Source of the DNA: Limanda limanda
Lineage: Eukaryota; Chordata; Actinopteri; Pleuronectiformes; Pleuronectidae
Direction of reading: 5' to 3'
Assembly: GCF_963576545.1 (NCBI RefSeq)
Contig: NC_083641.1
Coordinates: 14,258,893 to 14,322,892, forward strand
Length of the DNA: 64,000 nucleotides
Position numbers and translations under genes: made by a program. A model generated the notes under the pieces. The model was not told the DNA's origin. It saw only the letters and a program-made list of their open reading frames with translations, and ran no database searches. Of this stretch, positions 29,222 through 40,850 are shown piece after piece. Position 1 is the stretch's first letter. Each line of letters begins with the position of its first letter.

Positions 29222-30311
29222 CAGTGTTGGGGAGTAACGGAATACATGTAACGGCGTTACGTATTTAGAATACAAATTATGAGTAACTGTATTCCGTTAC
29301 AGTTACAAAATAAATAGATGGTATTCAGAATACAGTTACATTGTTGAAATCAATGGATTACATGATGGTACTTCTCGAGTTTATTCACTCTCTCGTAAAT
29401 CCACCGGCGGCAAAGCCCCCAGGGAGCAGCTGGAGACCAGGGCTGCCGTAAGAGCGCCCGGGCCCCCGGCGGCGTGAAAGAGCCTCACCGCGACCGGCTC
29501 GGGACACAGGCCCGGGACCGAGGCTCTGAGAGAGTTCCGTCGCAATCTACGGAGCTGCTGATCGGCAAGCTGCCCTTCCAGCGCCTGGTGAGAGAAGACC
29601 GACCTGCGCTTCCAGAGCTCCGCTGTCATGGCTCTGCAGGAGGCCAGCGAGGCACGCCGGGTTCACACCGGACGCTGAAGCGCCGGGCAGCGCTAATAAT
29701 ATCACCCGTTGACCAAGTAGTATAAAAGCATTTAGTCACTTGTTGCTCCAACATTAACTGCAACAGCGTCCCAATTTAATGTCATCTATCTTCAAGAACT
29801 TCTCCGCTGTTTGCTCCGTTCAATGTCGGGTGTCGAGGGTAAATTACGTATTCTCCGCCCCCCCCCCCCTCTCTTTTTATCTTTATGACTGCTTGTGTGT
29901 CTGTAGTGGATGGGCAGAGGGGGGCATTTAATATTGTGATCGTTAAAATATTAAAATTAAAACTCAGAAGGGGAATACAAACTATGGGATGCATACTTTA
30001 TCATTTATATCATATAAAATGTCATCAATATCGTTTAAAATCATTTTTCAGTGTGTTTCCTAGAGCGATACGCTCGCGTCAAGCGCAAAAAATAGACTCG
30101 ACGCCGAAGCGATCGCCGCATCGGCGGAGAGAGAGAACAACGCCGCAATCATACACTTAAAAAATGCAATACAAACCGGAAGTATTCCAAGTATTCAGAA
30201 TACGTTACTCAGATTAGTTAATGTAATGGAATACGTTACAGATTACATTTTTGGGCATGTATTCTGTATTCTGTAACGGAATACGTTTTGAAAGTATCCT
30301 TCCCAACACTG
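29222..30311. mobile_element. hAT-like non-autonomous transposon carrying a histone H3 fragment
   Basis: A 1,090-bp element beginning CAGTGTTGGG and ending CCCAACACTG, which are exact inverted repeats. It is flanked by the 8-bp direct duplication GTCACTAC (29214-29221 and 30312-30319), the size typical of the hAT superfamily. The subterminal regions are rich in GGAATAC/GTAACGG motifs in inverted orientation. No transposase frame is present. The middle is compositionally foreign: a GC-rich block at 29391-29660 is a broken histone H3 sequence. This is followed by TATAAAAG-containing sequence and a poly-C run near 29862. The intact ends and exact duplication suggest fairly recent movement by a transposase supplied in trans. 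The superfamily assignment is inferred from the ends and duplication length. Confidence 0.88.
29391..29654 (+). pseudogene. Histone H3 fragment captured in a transposon
   Basis: The plus-strand translation, read across several frame changes, matches core histone H3 from about Arg8 to Ala98. The first frame gives RKSTGGKAPREQLETRAA (H3 residues 8-25). A 1-nt loss then restores phase at KSA, with GGVKEPHR following. STELLIGKLPFQRLVRE covers about residues 57-73. A deletion of roughly 14 nt removes the IAQDF part. DLRFQSSAVMALQEASEA (about 81-98) ends the match. The normal N-terminal tip and the C-terminal third of H3 are missing. There are several substitutions, so it cannot encode a histone. 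It sits wholly inside the hAT-like element at 29222-30311 and has the GC-rich codon use of replication-dependent histone genes. Part of the sequence has an 82-codon antisense frame, which is a shadow. Confidence 0.87.
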
Positions 30312-30319
30312 GTCACTAC
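30312..30319 (+). repeat. 8-bp target site duplication, right copy
   Basis: GTCACTAC, identical to 29214-29221. Confidence 0.9.
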
Positions 30320-31015
30320 TGCCAATTTATAGATTACCAGCAGGAGTAGCAGTCACTGCAGAGGTATTAAATGGGATTAATTGGACTGCAGAGGAGAGAC
30401 CAGCGGTGATGTTGAGATGAACACACGGAGGAAACATCTCTTGGCTGTTGCAACTATGATGAATTCCTGAGCTTGAGAAAAGAGTTAAAGAACCTTGACA
30501 AAAAGAAAAGAATGGCTGCAACAAAAGTTTAAAGCCATAACTTCCCACAGCTACTACTTCTTCATCTGCTCATGTTGGCTTGAGGGCAGACTGAATATTT
30601 CAGTGACTCACTATCACCTCTTCAGGTTCAAAGTGTTATTACAAGACCGGACATTTTTGAAAGTTTCAAAACTAAACTCTTGAATATTGCTGCATAAGGT
30701 TTGACAGTGTGAGAAACTTGATAGAGGGAAACAAAAGCTGACAGAGTGATTCAGAGTGTGAAAAAATCTCATGAAGTAAGATAAAGATCGGCGACAGTGA
30801 GGGAAGAGAGATCACCATTCATACGTCATTTGCTTCCCTCTTTCCTCGCAGCTTTCCCTTTCTGTCCCCACTTACATTTAAACGACCCTCTCTGCCCATC
30901 CCTCTTACCCCTGTCGCCCTCCATGTTTCTCCCAAAGCACTCTCACCTGAGCAAGATTAATTGTTCTAGTCGAATCACATTACCTCCCAGGCCAACTCCA
31001 AACCCCCCATGCACG

Positions 31016-31046
<31 letters not shown>

Positions 31047-31242
31047 CCACATGCATGCACACACACGCACACAAACGGGGAAAGTGATCGAGACAGGGGT
31101 TGGTCTGTGAGCCAGAGACAGATAGAGGAAGGAGAGCGGAGCATTGAGGGAGCTGAACGCATGGATGGTCTGCTCATTAAACTCATCACATTATTTTAGC
31201 CCTGTGCTTTATTACGCTTAACTGGGACACTAGGCACTCAGT

Positions 31243-31276
<34 letters not shown>

Positions 31277-33439
31277 GCCATAGTTCATTCCCGTACGCAC
31301 GTCCCTCCTGTGCTGCAAGTTTACCACGGTGTGTTTATGACATAGCATGTTTAATTTGAGGAAGACAATGATTCATGGCCCCTGGTAACGATGCTTCATC
31401 ATCTCACAGCACCTTTGGCAAAAAGAGGGGTTGTGGAGGGCAGGAAAACTCTTGTTAATGTGATGCTAATCATCTCATAACCCGGAAAATAGGCTAACGC
31501 GCACAACAACTCATGCAAATTTGTGTTAGTCTGATTATATGTGTTTTTTTTACTGTGTGCAGAATGTGCAGTGTCCATTAACTCTGAGTGTGCGTGTATG
31601 TGCGAATGTGCGTGTCTCTGTGTGCACGTGTGTGAGTGTGCGTATTGATCTATCACTATGTGCTCCATCAAGCTGCCAACCATAATGAGGAAGAATGGGA
31701 CACTAAGCAGGTGCTCTCCTTCTGCTGATTTTTAAAACATATGCACAGGAGTAAACACCTCAATCACTGCAGGGGGCAAGACTCAGTGAATTAATAAAAT
31801 GTACATGCTTTAGGGATAATACATTCCTTTTATACATGCAACCTTTTAAGGTATTCAAAATACTTTTTTTCAGCAAATAAATCCGTGAATAAGCTCTTGT
31901 TGGGAAGAGGGAAATCGATGTGTAGGCTAAATGGGGTCAGAAAAAAGCCAAGAGTGAAGTGGGTAAGACTTTGATATGAACGTGTCTGTCAGCAGAATAC
32001 ATTTAACTTTTTACACAACTGAAAACAAAGTGAATGTAAGCAATGTGCGACTTATTTAATGCTCATGGAGACTCTTTTTTTCGCAAGCCAACTGATTAAA
32101 AATGTATTGGATATGCAGTGAGTTATATAATGCTTTTGTCCATCCCATAATATGTATGTGTTGTGGTGCAGATGGTACCGTAATTATGTGGTTTCAAGCT
32201 GCTGGGAGCTTTAGATCTCTTGAGATTACATCAGTCACATCAAGACGTTTCAGACAAGCTGTCAATCATTTATATTTACACGAGAGCTGTAAAGCCGTCA
32301 GCTTTCGAATGAAGTCGACATTACACGCATGTGCTAATGTTTTTGAATACTTCTCCGTGAGTCATACGGAGGACTTAACTTTACATTGCTCTGCCCATCG
32401 GTCGTGCCTCCTCCACTGAGGTAAGCCTGCAGAGAGTAAGGCACTTGTATGGCCCATAATCCTCCATTTCAGGGCAAAATAACGTAACATTACTGACACT
32501 CTTTACTGATCAAGTCAGTGCCCTCTAGTGGATCAAGTCTGTATATTTTCTATCCGAACAGGTCATATCATTTCAAACGTGCGTTTGAATGATTGTTCAA
32601 ATATCCATATAAGTTATCATTTAATAGAACTAAAAAGTGACAGCAGTAGTTGGCCTATAAAATTGTGTGTTTATATTTGCCGATATATTTTACAGAACAA
32701 GGAATGCTGGAAAGATGTGAATTAATTATTCCACCTAAAGAACTATGCTTTAAAGACCACGGTTAAACTGTAAAATGTCGGCCCTAAATTCCCTTTGTCA
32801 AGATTTCACAATAACATCATTATAAAACCAATATGTGTATCATGTGATATTTATTATATGAATTGTTTACTCCCTAATATTTGCATTGGCCTCCATACAC
32901 CTACATCAGTTGGGCTCTGATTTATACTGAAATATATAACAGGCAGGTGAAAACAAACTTATTTTGCTGCATATATACAAAACACTATTCATTAAATATA
33001 AATACACAACCAAACAGTTTAATGATGTGATCATGAGAAAACTCCTGAATGTGTGAGGGAGTGAGTAACTCTGTCTCTCACTCTCGGGGAGCCACAAGCT
33101 GTCGTGTGTGCGGTCAGGTGTCAGGTTGTGCTAGTGTGTGTGTGTGAGTCTGTGTGTGTGCAGGTAGGTAATAAATAATGTGGGGAAGCTGAGGGTTCTG
33201 GATCACATGTCCACTGTGTGAACTCTCCTCCTCTTTTATCTCAGAATGAGGCGGACGTCTCCAACACCCTTATCCTCCTCAACCCGTCTCACCCTCTCCT
33301 CTGTCCAAGTTGTTCTTTGTCAGGTCTCTCTTCTTGCTCCACCTCAGCCTTCTCCTGTGATGTCCTCTGTCAGCTTTTATTTTCATACCTCCATCCCGGG
33401 AACAGCCACTGCTGCAGGCTTTGTGTTGTCAGGTTGTCG
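30320..33439. other. Unique non-coding DNA with CA microsatellites
   Basis: Composite (AC)n at 31011-31074 and (AC)n at 31246-31273. The rest is AT-rich with no recognised gene. Confidence 0.4.
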
Positions 33440-33845
33440 GCCCATCTGTCTGTCTATCCCGTCCACCTGAATGTGAAATCTCAGGAATGCCTCGAAGGAA
33501 TTCATTCAAATTGGGAACAAACATCAACCTGGTCTCAAGCAGGAACTGATTAGATCAAAGCGGTCAAAGGTCAAGGTCACTGTGACCTTGCGTCCACTCC
33601 CGTTTTTATGAATGCAACATCCCAGGAACCCCCTGAGGAAATGTCATTACATCTGGAACAACGCCCACTTCGACGCAAGCATGAGCTGATTGGATTTTGT
33701 GATGAGAGGTCAAAGAACTGCACTTTGAGGACATAATGTTCTACAGAAACATTTTTCTGGCCGTTACTCGACACCATAACTCAGGAGACTGTGCCTAAAG
33801 CTCCTACAATATAACTTTGGCAGAGGGTTACCACCACAAGGAGAC
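33440..33845 (+). repeat. Interspersed repeat family A, copy 2
   Basis: Opens with a CCATCTGTCTGTCTATCCCG-like stretch, then ATCTCAGGAATGCC, GGAACTGATTAGATC and GGTCAAAGGTCAAGGTCACT. A second unit follows with ATCCCAGGAACCCC and GAGCTGATTGGATTTTGTGA. It ends near GGCAGAGGGTTACCACC. The two tandem-like units also occur in the other copies. Confidence 0.68.
33574..33588 (+). promoter_or_regulatory. Perfect estrogen-response-element palindrome (in repeat)
   Basis: AGGTCACTGTGACCT equals the consensus AGGTCA-nnn-TGACCT. It is preceded directly by another AGGTCA (33568-33573) and overlaps TCAAGGTCA (33571-33579), the extended half-site bound by ERR/SF-1-type receptors. The match is exact, but function is unknown because the site is a conserved part of repeat family A. 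Confidence 0.6.
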
Positions 33846-34619
33846 AACTCCACTGAATTATTTTCTCTGTTTTTTCCAAGTGTCATGGTTTGTGTTTACC
33901 CCCTTTTTCACCATCATTTTTCTTTCTGCAACCCAAACATATTTCTCTCCCTCCCCATATTCCACCTCTGACACGACTGTCCATCTCTGCTCAGCGTCTC
34001 GTAACGCTGTCAATCAATCAGGGGTAATGTCGTTTTATTTGACATGTGTCCCTGTGTCATTGGCCTCTGATAGACGGGGCTACACCCGCCACGGGCACTT
34101 TGGAAAATGAACAGGCCCCTCGGGAAAGAAATAGTTAATAAAATATAAATCAGATTGATGACGGTGTTGGCTGCCATAATGTCGTCATGTGCTGAAACAT
34201 GCTCCGTACGGAAGATGTGCGTGACACTTCCTCTTCAGGCGGCTGTGGAGGTAAGAGAGGAGGTGCTCAGCAGACCCAACATGGTAGATTCAATGTACCA
34301 TTGAAGAAATGTAACCTCATACTGGCCCTGGCCATCATTCCGATTTGAAATTATACAATAAGATGATTGTCAGTTTAATTGTGTGAACTGGGAAAGAAAT
34401 AACATTGCTTAAAATAAGTTTAATCGAGCAAGTAACAGAGGAAGTCAGACAAACCTGAAGGTAAAGTAAACTTCAGTTTTACATCTGCTTTGACAGAAGC
34501 ACTTACCTCTGCAGATGTTCCCCAGATCTTGGTCAAAGACCAGAAAAATATGACGAAACAAGCATTTCCCTAAGTTACTTCAAATTTGCAACTGCAGGAA
34601 AGTTTATATTGTTGCACCA
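33846..34619. other. Unique non-coding DNA
   Basis: Nothing recognised beyond AT-rich sequence. Confidence 0.4.
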
Positions 34620-35110
34620 AAAAACATAAGCTGCTTTTAGACACGCACTTAAGTCCCTACAACTTTCAGAAAGGGTCTGTGTGCGAGATCACAAATGTCC
34701 GAAACAGTTACCCCGGACAACTTCTGGTAAAATGTTAAAGGGAACCCATGTGAGAATACAACAAGAAAATGTCTGAAAATCTCACAGAGAGCAAGTGGCC
34801 ATGAGATGAACACGCGACAGATTCAAAACTGAAAATCACTTAATGTACACAAATATCTCAGGATGAAAAAGAGGTGTCATACATGGAAACACTGACACAG
34901 ATGTCGACCTGGAAAGACTAGAAGATTCAACAGCTTTTGGTGATGATGGCCGATGTCGGGGTTCACGTGCTCCAAACAAAAACATTATGATTTCTGCAGC
35001 GGATTTTAAACATGTCCTGCCATCCCTCGCCTGAATGTTCAGGAATCTGACCCAGGCAATCTCCAGACATTTTGGATTCAGGCCTGAAAACTGCTTTAAT
35101 GACCCAAAAT
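34620..35110 (+). repeat. Interspersed repeat family B, longest copy
   Basis: About 490 bp from CATAAGCTGCTTTTAGACAC to CTGAAAACTGCTTTAATGAC. Its ends carry related TGCTTT phrases. The 23-bp core at 34849-34871 is shared exactly with the copies at 4985-5007 and 9521-9543. CTCGCCTGAATGTTC near 35028-35042 is also shared with the 9.4-kb copy. No coding potential. Confidence 0.6.
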
Positions 35111-37857
35111 ATCTTCACTAACAACATATTTGTTTTCCTACAATATCCAGCATGATTTATCTCCTTGTTTTTTCAATGATTTATAAGGTTGTGTGCTACA
35201 GGCCTATGAATCAACAGAGGTCATGTTTAATTCATTGCTTTTTAAAATTCTTACCCTATCCAAAGTGCATTTGTTGTGTTACCCCCACCACACATGGGAC
35301 CCGTATATGTACTGGGATCCACACAGACACTTCCAAACGATTTGAGCTTGGTACAAAAATGAAGCACTTGTTTTCCTCCCTCCAAAAAAATGCAGCTGCT
35401 AAACATGATACTAGCAGCGTTTACAGTTTGGGCTAATGGCATTTGGCAAAACACACACATATTGAGTTGTATACACAGTGGTTTCCAAAAGTCTGAGAGC
35501 ACTTTTCCGTTGGGAAAACTCTCTCAAACCTTATGGACACTAAATGTAATTTCTAGAAAATTGGGCTGAAAAACCAGACACAAGTTGAGATAAACTTTTA
35601 ATAGTTTTACTTTTCTTATCTTGGCCATTTTGTGTGAAGGTAATTTAGATCCCGGTGGCTCTTTTATATATCCCGTGTTGGTTTTCATGGGTTTCCTATC
35701 AATGTTCTGATTGCTGGAGCTCTTTTATATACAACAAATGCAGGTTATTTACATTAGTTTTAGTTGCAAGTGGTTTTTTTTTCAATTTGCATGCAGGCTC
35801 CTAATATTTATTAACGAAGATATAAAAAATGATATTCTAAGAGGAGCAACAGAGGAACGATATGGTCTCTTCAATTACATAATACCTATAAAACGGGATG
35901 TCATTTGCAGAAAACGTATGAGAATTGCACAAGATTTCCCACAAGTCGTATCTGAATATGCATATCGTCCCCGGTGTTATTATCATAACATGATGATTGC
36001 TTCCTGCACATACAACTGTTATTCTAAATCATGTATGACTGAATGGATGGTTTATGTAAACCAGCTCCTGAATTATTCATTTTATAGATGCCTGTCAGAG
36101 ACTAAATTTTCTGCAGTGTGTTTGCTTATGTTATTGTGCGTGCATGAGCGCAGCGCACGTGAGTGTGTGTGTGTGGGGGGTTTTGTGAATGTTCGACAGG
36201 CTATGTGTGCATTTCTGCGCATGAACGAAGGGAGAGAAATCGGACTCAATGGTCACGAATGCCTATTTTATAAGCTACAAATGATGTTGAAAAGCAAACA
36301 ACAATTTCTCTTGTGTTTGATGACAAAGACGGGTTTCAATACAAATTCCGAGCAATTTGACGGCACATAAAACAGTTTTAACTTCCACAGATCCACAAAT
36401 TTGTGCTGTGTTCCAGTGCTGGTGGAAATCTGTTACATCGTGAAATTTCTCATTTCTATTTGAAGGTAATCTAATTTGCATTTTGAGACTTATATCTGTC
36501 CACACAAACATGTCCGTGCCCGCCTGTTTTGAGCGTATGATTGACTAATGCACGGGGGTCTGCCGCTGAAGTTATTGCCATCAGCTCAGGATAGTCATTT
36601 GGGCTTGACCTCACTTAATGGGGTTTGGCAGCCAGTGGCTAAGACAATAATTACAAACACACAGACAGGCTGTATCAAAGCCTGCTGACTAGAATAAAAA
36701 TCATTTTAGAGCTGTTGTTACCAAAGAGAAGCAATTATCTGCACACAATACAAGGCTCAGAGAAAAAAAACAGGGGGGAGGAAAGCAGGGAAACACGGAA
36801 TGCAGTGGGAGGAATCCTGTCCTTTGTTTAAAAAAGTTAATTTGTGCTGATATCAGAGGGCCGAGCTGAATTGTTAATATTAAAGGTTCAAGGTTTGACT
36901 TGGTTCTTGCATTCTCTGTTTTCCTGCTCCCTTTAATTGCATTTCTGATACTATCGTTATACAACTTCTTCCTTTTTCTCCTTTCATTCTCCTTCACCCT
37001 CTCCTCTCTTCTCTCAGTAGATGTCACTGCAGTTCCACCTCCAGCCAGCCAGGGGAGCGGGTGGATTGCAATGCATCGTGGGACACAGACACCCGCAGGT
37101 GACGATAGTGGTGACGAAAAAAAGGGACTGGAGGGGAGAGAGGCGTGGAAGAGATGTGACGAGAGGGGGGAGGAGGACGGTTAAATGAAAAGCAAGGCAG
37201 AAGGAGACGGTGGAGAGACTTTGAGTCCATCTTGGCAGGTAGCTGCGGTGGCCTTGAACCTCAATATGAAAAAAATTATTTATCTCACGCGCCACATGCA
37301 GAAGCCAGCCTAAAATACGCAAATGCGTAAATACCACAGGTACATGGCAAAACTATTAAAAATGATGATGCCCCCACACACACACACTCACAGCCACACA
37401 CACAGAACCATATTCAGAAATGCAATTATCTATCATGCCCCCATCTACTATCAGTTGGTAATGGAAGAGATAAAGTGCGGTGGCATCAGGGGAAATGTGA
37501 GTGAAGATAGAGGTGTTGTTGACTTGTCTCTGTCAAACAGACAGCGATCTGCCAGCTCTCCTGTGTCCCACCACTTCCGCTGATTGGAGCCCAAAGTAAT
37601 TACTTTATTTAGTGTGGGAAATGAGAAATATCACTGCTCATCTAGTGACTTTATTCGAGTAATGTTTGACTTGGCCCAGTACATGGAGCTTAATGTTTGT
37701 TTGATTTGATCTCTTTCGAAATGGTCACTGCATCAGTTTAGGAAATCACAGAGTCACAAACTGACGGAGCAATGAAGAGACACAGCTCATTAGACTGTGT
37801 TGGATTCCAAGCAATCATTGATCAGCATCTTACAGCACTTCAGTGATGTACACAAGT

Positions 37858-37858
<1 letters not shown>
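35111..37858. other. Unique non-coding DNA
   Basis: Includes a 219-codon plus-strand open frame (35711-36370) that is AT-rich and cysteine/tyrosine-rich. It matches no domain I know and is therefore not called as a gene. The stretch 36900-37190 is pyrimidine- then purine-rich. Confidence 0.35.

Positions 37859-37890
<32 letters not shown>
37859..37890 (+). repeat. (TG)n microsatellite
   Basis: 32 bp of TG dinucleotides directly upstream of a family A copy. Confidence 0.93.
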
Positions 37891-37892
<2 letters not shown>

Positions 37893-37894
37893 CA

Positions 37895-38280
37895 ATTCTA
37901 CTCAAGGGTGAACTAAGTTGTTTTTGTTGGTGGTCAAAGGGCAAGGTCACTGTGACCTCACAAAGCACATGTTTTGCCTCGCGAACGCAACATCTCGGGA
38001 AAACCTTCGAGCAATCCTTTCAAATTTTGCACAAATGTTCACTTAGACTCACAGATAAACTGATTTGATCTGGGTGGTCAAAGGTCCAGGTCACGGTGAC
38101 TCACAAAACATGGTTTTTGCCTCTGGAATACAAAATCTCAAAATCTTGACCAGTTCCCACTTTATCTAAAAAGAAACTTATTAGATTTTCAGTAGTCAAA
38201 GGTCATAATGACCTCAGATGAGTCTGGAGACTGGAACTGCACTGGTTGGCGAAGGCATACAACCACCGGACAGTAATTCG
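37895..38280 (+). repeat. Interspersed repeat family A, copy 3
   Basis: Contains GGTGAACTAAGTTG, GCAAGGTCACTGTGACCTCA, a TTTTGCCTCGCGAACGCAAC-like unit and TGTTCACTTAGACTCACAGA. A second, degenerate palindrome follows (AGGTCACGGTGACTC, 38088-38102). It closes with GCACTGGTTGGCGAAGGC, as in copy 1. Confidence 0.68.
37944..37958 (+). promoter_or_regulatory. Perfect estrogen-response-element palindrome (in repeat)
   Basis: AGGTCACTGTGACCT, the same 15-bp consensus as at 33574-33588, in the same place within repeat family A. Function unknown. Confidence 0.6.
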
Positions 38281-40089
38281 AGGTTGTAACACTCTGGGGG
38301 TCATTGTCAAATGTCCAAAGGTTCATTGAAACAAATAAAACATTATTTTTGTTTGGACTGATTTTCTGCCATTCATTTGCCCTGATCAGCAGATCGATTC
38401 ATCATACGACTCGTCCCACCAGAACTCAGCAGCTGCCTGATCTCTGTCAAGTCAGATGCTCTACTTTAAACGCTCTAATTAATCACGCCACCACCTTTGC
38501 ATCTGTGCTTAGATTTGAATTCCCACTGATAACACCGCAAAGTGCCCGATATTTCATCAATGCTACGGCTCTGCTGCTTTGTTTATCCATATTCAAACTG
38601 AAGCGATTTAAGGTTGATTCGTTCTCCAGTTTTGTGCTGAATGATCCAACCTGTCAGAGAAAACAAGCGTGAGTGACTGGACCCGTCCCCTGGGTCCTCT
38701 GATGGTTGGTCTTTTTACAAACTCAGTATTTTTGTGGTTCTAGAGCAAAAAATCAAACAATTTTCCAGCCGCTGAGATGAGCCACATAATGCACCTCTTA
38801 CGAAATGGGAGTTCAGCGGCACATTTCTGTCGTCTCTCCAGGCATGCTGTCAGAAAAGTAACCAAAAAAGCACTTCTATATTCATTAGGAAGTGGCTGTA
38901 TTTGAAGAAGGAAAAACAAAATGCAGGTGGGCAAAGCTTTAAAGTGCCTTTTTTCCCACAGAGGTGACTTCCAGCCAATTCTTCGGCTCCCCCGTGTGCT
39001 TCCATGAGTGTGCAGGGAGTTTCCACATCCCAGTCATCCCACTAAACATAATTACACAGCTTGTTTACAATGTGTTTTAACTTTGACAAAAGTGTTCCTA
39101 GCAGATTTAGTGCAGCCATGTACGGATGTTTTCTCTTTTAATGTGCAATCTCTCTCTCGGGTATAAACGCATTGCATCCGAGTGTTTGGTTTCTATTAAA
39201 TCCCTTTCAAGTGCTTGTTTCACCACAGAAAGAGACAAGCGGGTGTGTCAGTGGCGTAGCAGGAGAGGTAGAGGAGGTGTGTGTGTGGTGTGTCTGTGTG
39301 TTTTTGCGTTGTTTACGAGTGAGCATAGATTTTCTTTGCCGCTGTTGTGTGTGGCGGTGCGCGTTTGTGCGGTTGTCAGCATTTTTGCGTGTCACAGTTC
39401 AGCGGCAGACAAGTGGAGAGGAGCATTAAACGTGCTTCCTCCACTAATCAGGGATTAGAAAGTGTTTAAGAGCATAAGGGAGAACTGTAAAACAAATGAG
39501 TGTGTGTGTGTGTGGAAGAGGCAGTTGAAAACGCCTATGAGGAAATTAAGTAAAGGCTGTCGGCTGCTGGGTATTAGTCGAGTCGCCATCCTGGCCCGAA
39601 CGTTCGGTGAGCCAGCTTTTCATTTTCTGAAGTTTCCGTCATTAACGGGTTTTGCTCTTTTTAACCCTATCCTTCGTGAAACACTATTTCATAATTTTGA
39701 AATTCCTGAAGGTACACAAAGTGGAATATCAGCATTTTTACGTTCATTTTTTCACTTTATTCTATCTCATTAATCACATATGATTATTAAGTATGCTCTT
39801 ATTTAACCATTCATTTAAATGTCCAGGCCTTTTGGTGACTTGTTGTGTGTTAAACAAATAACACATGTTCTTAAACACATAAAGGCAACCTTCTTATTCA
39901 TTTCAAAGAGGGCGCACCCATGACCCTGCAGGAGGTGTTTACAACACAGTGCTATTTTTCTTCTTCTGGTATTCTCATAATATACTTACACATAGACTCA
40001 GTCAGATTTACTGCCAGTCAGATAGAGGCGCAGCTAATGCAAAAACGTTTTGGCAACATAATTCCCTGAAACTGATAACTGAGAGGCAG
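38281..40089. other. Unique non-coding DNA
   Basis: No exon or repeat recognised. TG-rich sequence at about 39270-39310. Confidence 0.4.
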
Positions 40090-40660
40090 GTGTTACCCGC
40101 TTTGTTGCATGTACACAAATAGAGATTTGATGAGAGGCGGGAAAGCGAGATATGGGAAGAGTATGAGATGGAAGTGCGAGGGAAAGATACACGAAGAATG
40201 AAAGTGAGAGAAACGGAGAGAGTGAAGGTGAGGAGAGGCAGTCTTCCTGTGGACGTGGAAATGATTAATGCAAAGCTGACACAGAGGTGGAAAGGGGAAA
40301 CCACAGCGATGGGGGGGAAGAGTCATGGCCAGGTGCAGGGCTGAGAAAATGACAGAGGGATGGAGAGAGAGAGAGAGATAAAGGCGTGAATGTATGAAAA
40401 TGTTTCTGGAGAAACAATGACTGACATGAATAGGCGTTCCAGGAAAGACTGCATAGAGGGAATGAGAAGATGGGAGAAGGCGGTAGAGCGAGAGAGAGAG
40501 CGTGAGGGATGGAGGATAAAGGTGTGAGAGAGGAACCAGTAGAGACATGCTGAGAAACGGAGAGAGCAATAGAGAGACAGACGGGGAAGCCAAGACAGAA
40601 AGAAAAGAGATGGTGCTGCCTGCTAAGACGAGAGACAGGGGATCGAGTGGCTTGTGGTTT
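40090..40660 (+). other. Purine-rich block followed by a TG microsatellite
   Basis: The plus strand is strongly GA-rich over about 570 bp. Long minus-strand frames of 158-191 codons are Ser/Leu/Pro runs produced by this composition, not proteins. Confidence 0.6.
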
Positions 40661-40675
40661 CTGTACAAGGGCCTG

Positions 40676-40676
<1 letters not shown>

Positions 40677-40736
<60 letters not shown>
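40677..40736 (+). repeat. (TG)30 microsatellite
   Basis: 60 bp of uninterrupted TG dinucleotides. Confidence 0.96.
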
Positions 40737-40738
<2 letters not shown>

Positions 40739-40784
40739 CATGTCTATCTATAGTTCTGAGGGCCAATTTTGGATTTATACCATC

Positions 40785-40850
40785 ATTGTGAGGACATTTT
40801 GGTTGGTCCTCACAAATTAAATTGGCTTTTTGAGGGTTAAGACAAGTGTC
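40785..40850 (+). repeat. Interspersed repeat family C, short fragment
   Basis: TTGTGAGGAC (40786-40795) and GTCCTCACAA (40806-40815) form the family hairpin, followed by TTTTTGAGGGTTAAGAC. The rest of the repeat is missing. Confidence 0.55.

Noticed and set aside
29381..29629. 82-codon minus-strand frame in the GC-rich island
   Set aside because: Antisense of the histone H3 fragment; the sense strand explains the sequence.
35478..35610. Possible Tc1-like terminal repeat (CAGTGGTTTCCAAAAGTCTG)
   Set aside because: No second end, TA pair or transposase remnant found nearby.
40093..40741. Long minus-strand open frames (158 and 191 codons)
   Set aside because: Made of Ser/Leu/Pro and Thr-His runs produced by a GA-rich block and a TG microsatellite; no domain.
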